Origin: Chrysomallon squamiferum
Taxonomy: Eukaryota; Mollusca; Gastropoda; Neomphalida; Peltospiridae
DNA length: 10,000 nucleotides
Assembly (NCBI GenBank): GCA_012295275.1
Contig: CM022667.1
Coordinates: forward strand, 17,340,245 to 17,350,244
Direction: 5' to 3'
The position numbers and the translations under genes are program-made. The notes below the pieces were generated by a model that saw only the letters and a program-made list of their open reading frames with translations, ran no database searches and had not been told where the DNA came from. Shown here piece by piece: positions 7,129 through 10,000 of the stretch. Within the stretch, counting starts at the first letter, position 1. Every line of letters starts with the position of its first letter.

Positions 7129-7719
7129 ATATCATAAACACTATTTAATTAAAATTTCTGTTTTATCAGTTTAAAAAGCAAATGATTATTTTGCCAGCAG
7201 TTGCGCGTTCTGACGTCTGATGTATGAGTTAGAATGTGAATACATGTAAACCAGTTTGCATTTACTTAATTAGTATTACAGTTTCTTTCTTTCACCAGCC
7301 CCACAAACACGTGTAAATCCTGAAACATTTATAAAAATTAAAAAACAACACCAAAATAACTGAAATAAAAAGAAATATATTTTTTAAATTTTCAAACACG
7401 GACCTAGAAGAAGTGAACCTACTCACCCTCCTATACCTATTTTTGTCAAATATTTCTTTTCGTTTTCTTTAATCTGGAATCCACAACGATAGCATCCAGT
7501 TTTTAAGTAATTTTGGACCCGCCCTGCATTTGAAGGTAATTTTCCGGCGGTGCCTGGCAGCTACTTTCTAGGTATAGTTATTTCTGTTAAGACTTTTAAT
7601 GGTTTAAGCAAACTGTGGTTATGGATTTTAGATTCCCAAATTTCATAGATGCAAAGACGTAATAGTGTTTTGTTCTTATCGATTGTTGATTTGTTTTTTA
7701 TTTAAAAATACTTTTTGCG

Positions 7720-7720
<1 letters not shown>
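7129..7720. other. Non-coding stretch with a degenerate mariner-like terminus
   Basis: No gene seen. At 7506-7526 the plus strand reads GTAATTTTGGACCCGCCCTG, which on the minus strand is CAGGGCGGGTCCAAAATTAC. This resembles a Tc1/mariner terminus, with CA instead of TA just outside. No partner end is found, so it would be a solo remnant. The rest is unremarkable AT-rich sequence. Confidence 0.4.

Positions 7721-7759
<39 letters not shown>
7721..7759 (+). repeat. (ATTT)n microsatellite
   Basis: About nine TTTA units, nearly perfect. Confidence 0.95.
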
Positions 7760-7842
7760 CGTACTTATTTTCTTACTTAATATTACTTTTACAACATTAT
7801 AATTATAAGTATTATTATTATTGCACAACCACACAATTCACA

Positions 7843-7844
<2 letters not shown>

Positions 7845-7921
<77 letters not shown>
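7845..7921 (+). repeat. (TC)n microsatellite, about 38 units
   Basis: A perfect 77-bp dinucleotide tract, the second long (TC)n in under 1 kb and on the same strand as the first. Confidence 0.98.
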
Positions 7922-7926
<5 letters not shown>

Positions 7927-8053
7927 TTAAAAAATGATCATATAAATATTAAAATATGAAGAAATATATAAAATGGTATTTTTTATTTTTATTATGATTA
8001 ATTTTCTTATTTTTGTTTTTTCATTAGGCTGAGATATCTTGGGGATATGTTTA

Positions 8054-8064
8054 TGTGTGTGTGT

Positions 8065-8113
<49 letters not shown>

Positions 8114-8123
8114 TGTGTGTGTT
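8054..8123 (+). repeat. (GT)n microsatellite
   Basis: About 35 TG units with single interruptions (TATG near 8069, TTTG near 8111). Confidence 0.97.
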
Positions 8124-8282
8124 CAGTTTTTAATGTATACCATCACCTAAAGCAAATATAAAAATTGTTCAAATAGAGAGAGTAATTATAAACGAACTGA
8201 ATGAATTAGGGAAAATAATTTCATACATTTTTTATGATGTTAGTATGAACAGCACCAACAACAACAACAGTAACAATAACTT

Positions 8283-8684
<402 letters not shown>

Positions 8685-8895
8685 ACTGCATGCGCAGCGC
8701 TAAACCTCTGTACTCCAGATTTCTTTCTGTTGTGTTTCCCAGACACATGAGTAATCTGTTGTGTACAATTACTTCCTCATTAATAAGTACAAGCTATCGC
8801 TGTCCCAACTGCGGTGCGCGCCTTGAGCGGGAGGCGAGTACGCCATATGTACTTCCTCATGTAGCCCGGCCGGCCGAGCCCGGAAATAGACGGAG
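8685..8895. promoter_or_regulatory. GC-rich island with NRF1-like and repeated ETS-like motifs
   Basis: CpG-rich blocks (GCATGCGCAGCGC at 8688-8700; CGGTGCGCGCC and GAGCGGGAGGCGAGTACG at about 8811-8842; CCCGGCCGGCCGAGCCCGG at about 8865-8883) stand out from AT-rich surroundings. The first resembles an NRF1 half-site. The 11-mer TACTTCCTCAT occurs twice (8770-8780 and 8850-8860) and contains an ETS-type GAGGAAGT on the minus strand. A 75-codon frame through it shows a CPNCG pair but no second Cys pair and no known domain. It is compatible with a promoter or enhancer, or with a retroposon body. Confidence 0.3.
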
Positions 8896-9600
8896 GAAAT
8901 ATGTTCTCCATGCTTAATGATTGACAACAGCTATTTGTTGAACTTCTGATATTTTTTCACGTGGGTCAAAGTCGGATAAAGTTTCACTTTGTTGGCAATA
9001 AAACAATAGCTTGTTTTATTTTTAATATTTTTTATTTTACAAAGTATTGGTCTAGCGATTCGGAGACGTGTGATGGTTGGTCAGCCCCGAAGTAACAAGA
9101 GGAACAAAGTTTTAGTGTTGTTTTTTTTACCCTACAGGACCATGCTGACCACAAAGAAGAATTTTAAATATATAAGAAAACAAATAAAAGCATTCGTTAT
9201 AATAAAGCAATATGTGAACTGGAATAAAATAAGATTTATAAGAAAAAAGTATATAAGAAAGAAACATTTGAAGTAATTAAGAAATAACTGCAGAAAGAAG
9301 GAACGAAGAAAAAGTGTGGAAATACGAATGACTGAAGGGTTAAAAAAATTAAGAAAAAGAAATAAAGAATGAAAACGGTTGAATGAAGTTGGAATATAAA
9401 TTTACCACAGCATATCCATGTAAATTAATCTTGTGAAATGATTATGAAGGAACAAAACGTGAAAACTTTACCAGCTGATGCGTTCGTTTAGTTGTTATCT
9501 AACTGAAATGCAACTTACAAACTGCTAAATAATTACTTCAGAGAATTTAATGTTTAAAAAAAATATATAGAAAACTAAAAATGACAAGACAGAAATGACA
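8896..9600. other. A-rich non-coding stretch
   Basis: Plus-strand A/G-rich sequence from about 9150 onward gives a Lys/Ile-rich frame of no family. A good-looking acceptor (pyrimidine run then CTACAG at about 9131-9137) occurs on the plus strand but leads into that meaningless frame. No gene is supported. Confidence 0.5.
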
Positions 9601-9745
9601 AACACATTATTAGATGCATCTTTTCATTCATCCATCTATCCATATATACTTACACACTTACAGTAATACGTATATACATTCATATATACATTACATTAAA
9701 ACGCGCACGCGCACACGCAGACAAACACACACACAGACGCAAAAC
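9601..9745 (+). repeat. Degenerate CAT/ATAC and CA/CG-rich simple sequence
   Basis: TCCATCTATCCATATATAC-type and ACATTCATATATACATTACA-type imperfect repeats, followed by CG/CA alternation (ACGCGCACGCGCACACG at about 9700-9717) and CAAACACACACACAGACGC. The weak open frame across it is a repeat artefact. Confidence 0.75.
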
Positions 9746-10000
9746 CATTTACCGGAAGATGCCTATTATCGTGATATCATGATTTCGTTTTTGTAGATTC
9801 ACTTCACGTCTAAATGTCAAGGGTACACACTAAAACTCAGATTTGTGATAACAGCCGGGACTGAGACGTTCACGTCGACAACCTGCGGAGAAACACGACG
9901 TCAGACTGGTGCAGACGAAACGTTGACAGACTACAGGACTGACTTTTGTGGTTTGATCTCAGTGGGTGTGATATATATCCTTTTATTTTTCTTTGCGGAT
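9746..10000. other. Right-edge stretch with GC-richer patch
   Basis: The 9830-9960 part is richer in GC and CpG than its surroundings and non-repetitive, with several ACGT-cored words (GACGTTCACGTCGAC, CACGACGTCAGAC). No open frame of note runs through it. It could be an untranslated exon or a regulatory segment of a gene to the right; the window ends before this can be judged. Confidence 0.3.

Noticed and set aside
8690-8917. 75-codon frame with a CPNCG zinc-ribbon-like motif
   Set aside because: Only one Cys pair, no second pair at a plausible distance and no other domain feature; probably chance in a GC-rich island.
9070-9276. 68-codon Lys/Ile-rich frame preceded by a good acceptor-like CTACAG, and an 8-bp inverted pair TGGTCAGC (9078-9085)/GCTGACCA (9144-9151)
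   Set aside because: The protein is featureless AT-rich translation, and an 8-bp inverted pair 58 bp apart is expected by chance at this scale.

Overview
This is an animal nuclear genome window: very AT-rich, full of long simple repeats, with one recognisable developmental gene that has a splice donor. The dense (ATT)n, (TC)n, (CA)n/(GT)n and (TTTA)n tracts, large gene-poor spaces and a forkhead gene of the bilaterian FoxF type fit a mollusc, most likely a cephalopod such as an octopus. The FoxF call rests on protein motifs. The cephalopod call is inference from base composition and repeat style only.

Layout. Positions 1-1207 are AT-rich non-coding sequence with one (ATT)n tract and a tiny acidic ORF. 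Positions 1208-1831 hold simple repeats and the start of the FoxF intron. The first coding exon of FoxF lies on the minus strand at 1832-2890. It carries the whole forkhead domain and ends at a clear phase-1 splice donor; the last exon is not visible and probably lies left of the window. The reading frame is broken by one base at a run of five G (2640-2644, five C in the coding sense), exactly where the forkhead domain begins. An assembly error is the likeliest cause.

Positions 2891-4340 are the upstream flank of FoxF. They contain a TATA-like box, a possible short 5'UTR intron, a PBX/MEIS-like site overlapping a TCF-like site, and a GC-rich island with a perfect kappaB-type palindrome. Positions 4350-4898 are mostly simple repeats. 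A 582-bp Tc1/mariner-type element lies at 4899-5480: TA target duplication, ~61-bp near-identical inverted ends and only the C-terminal third of a transposase, so it is internally deleted and non-autonomous. Positions 5483-8640 are a microsatellite-rich desert with very long (TC)n, (GT)n and (ATT)n tracts. A compact GC-rich island sits at about 8685-8895. The remainder is AT-rich non-coding sequence, with a last GC-richer stretch at about 9830-9960.

Only one host gene is supported, so no pathway can be assembled within the window. No rRNA, tRNA, CRISPR array or prokaryotic feature was seen, and I found no convincing novel multi-gene system. The items most worth checking are the FoxF frame break, the repeat pressed against its splice donor, the upstream islands and the deleted mariner-type element.
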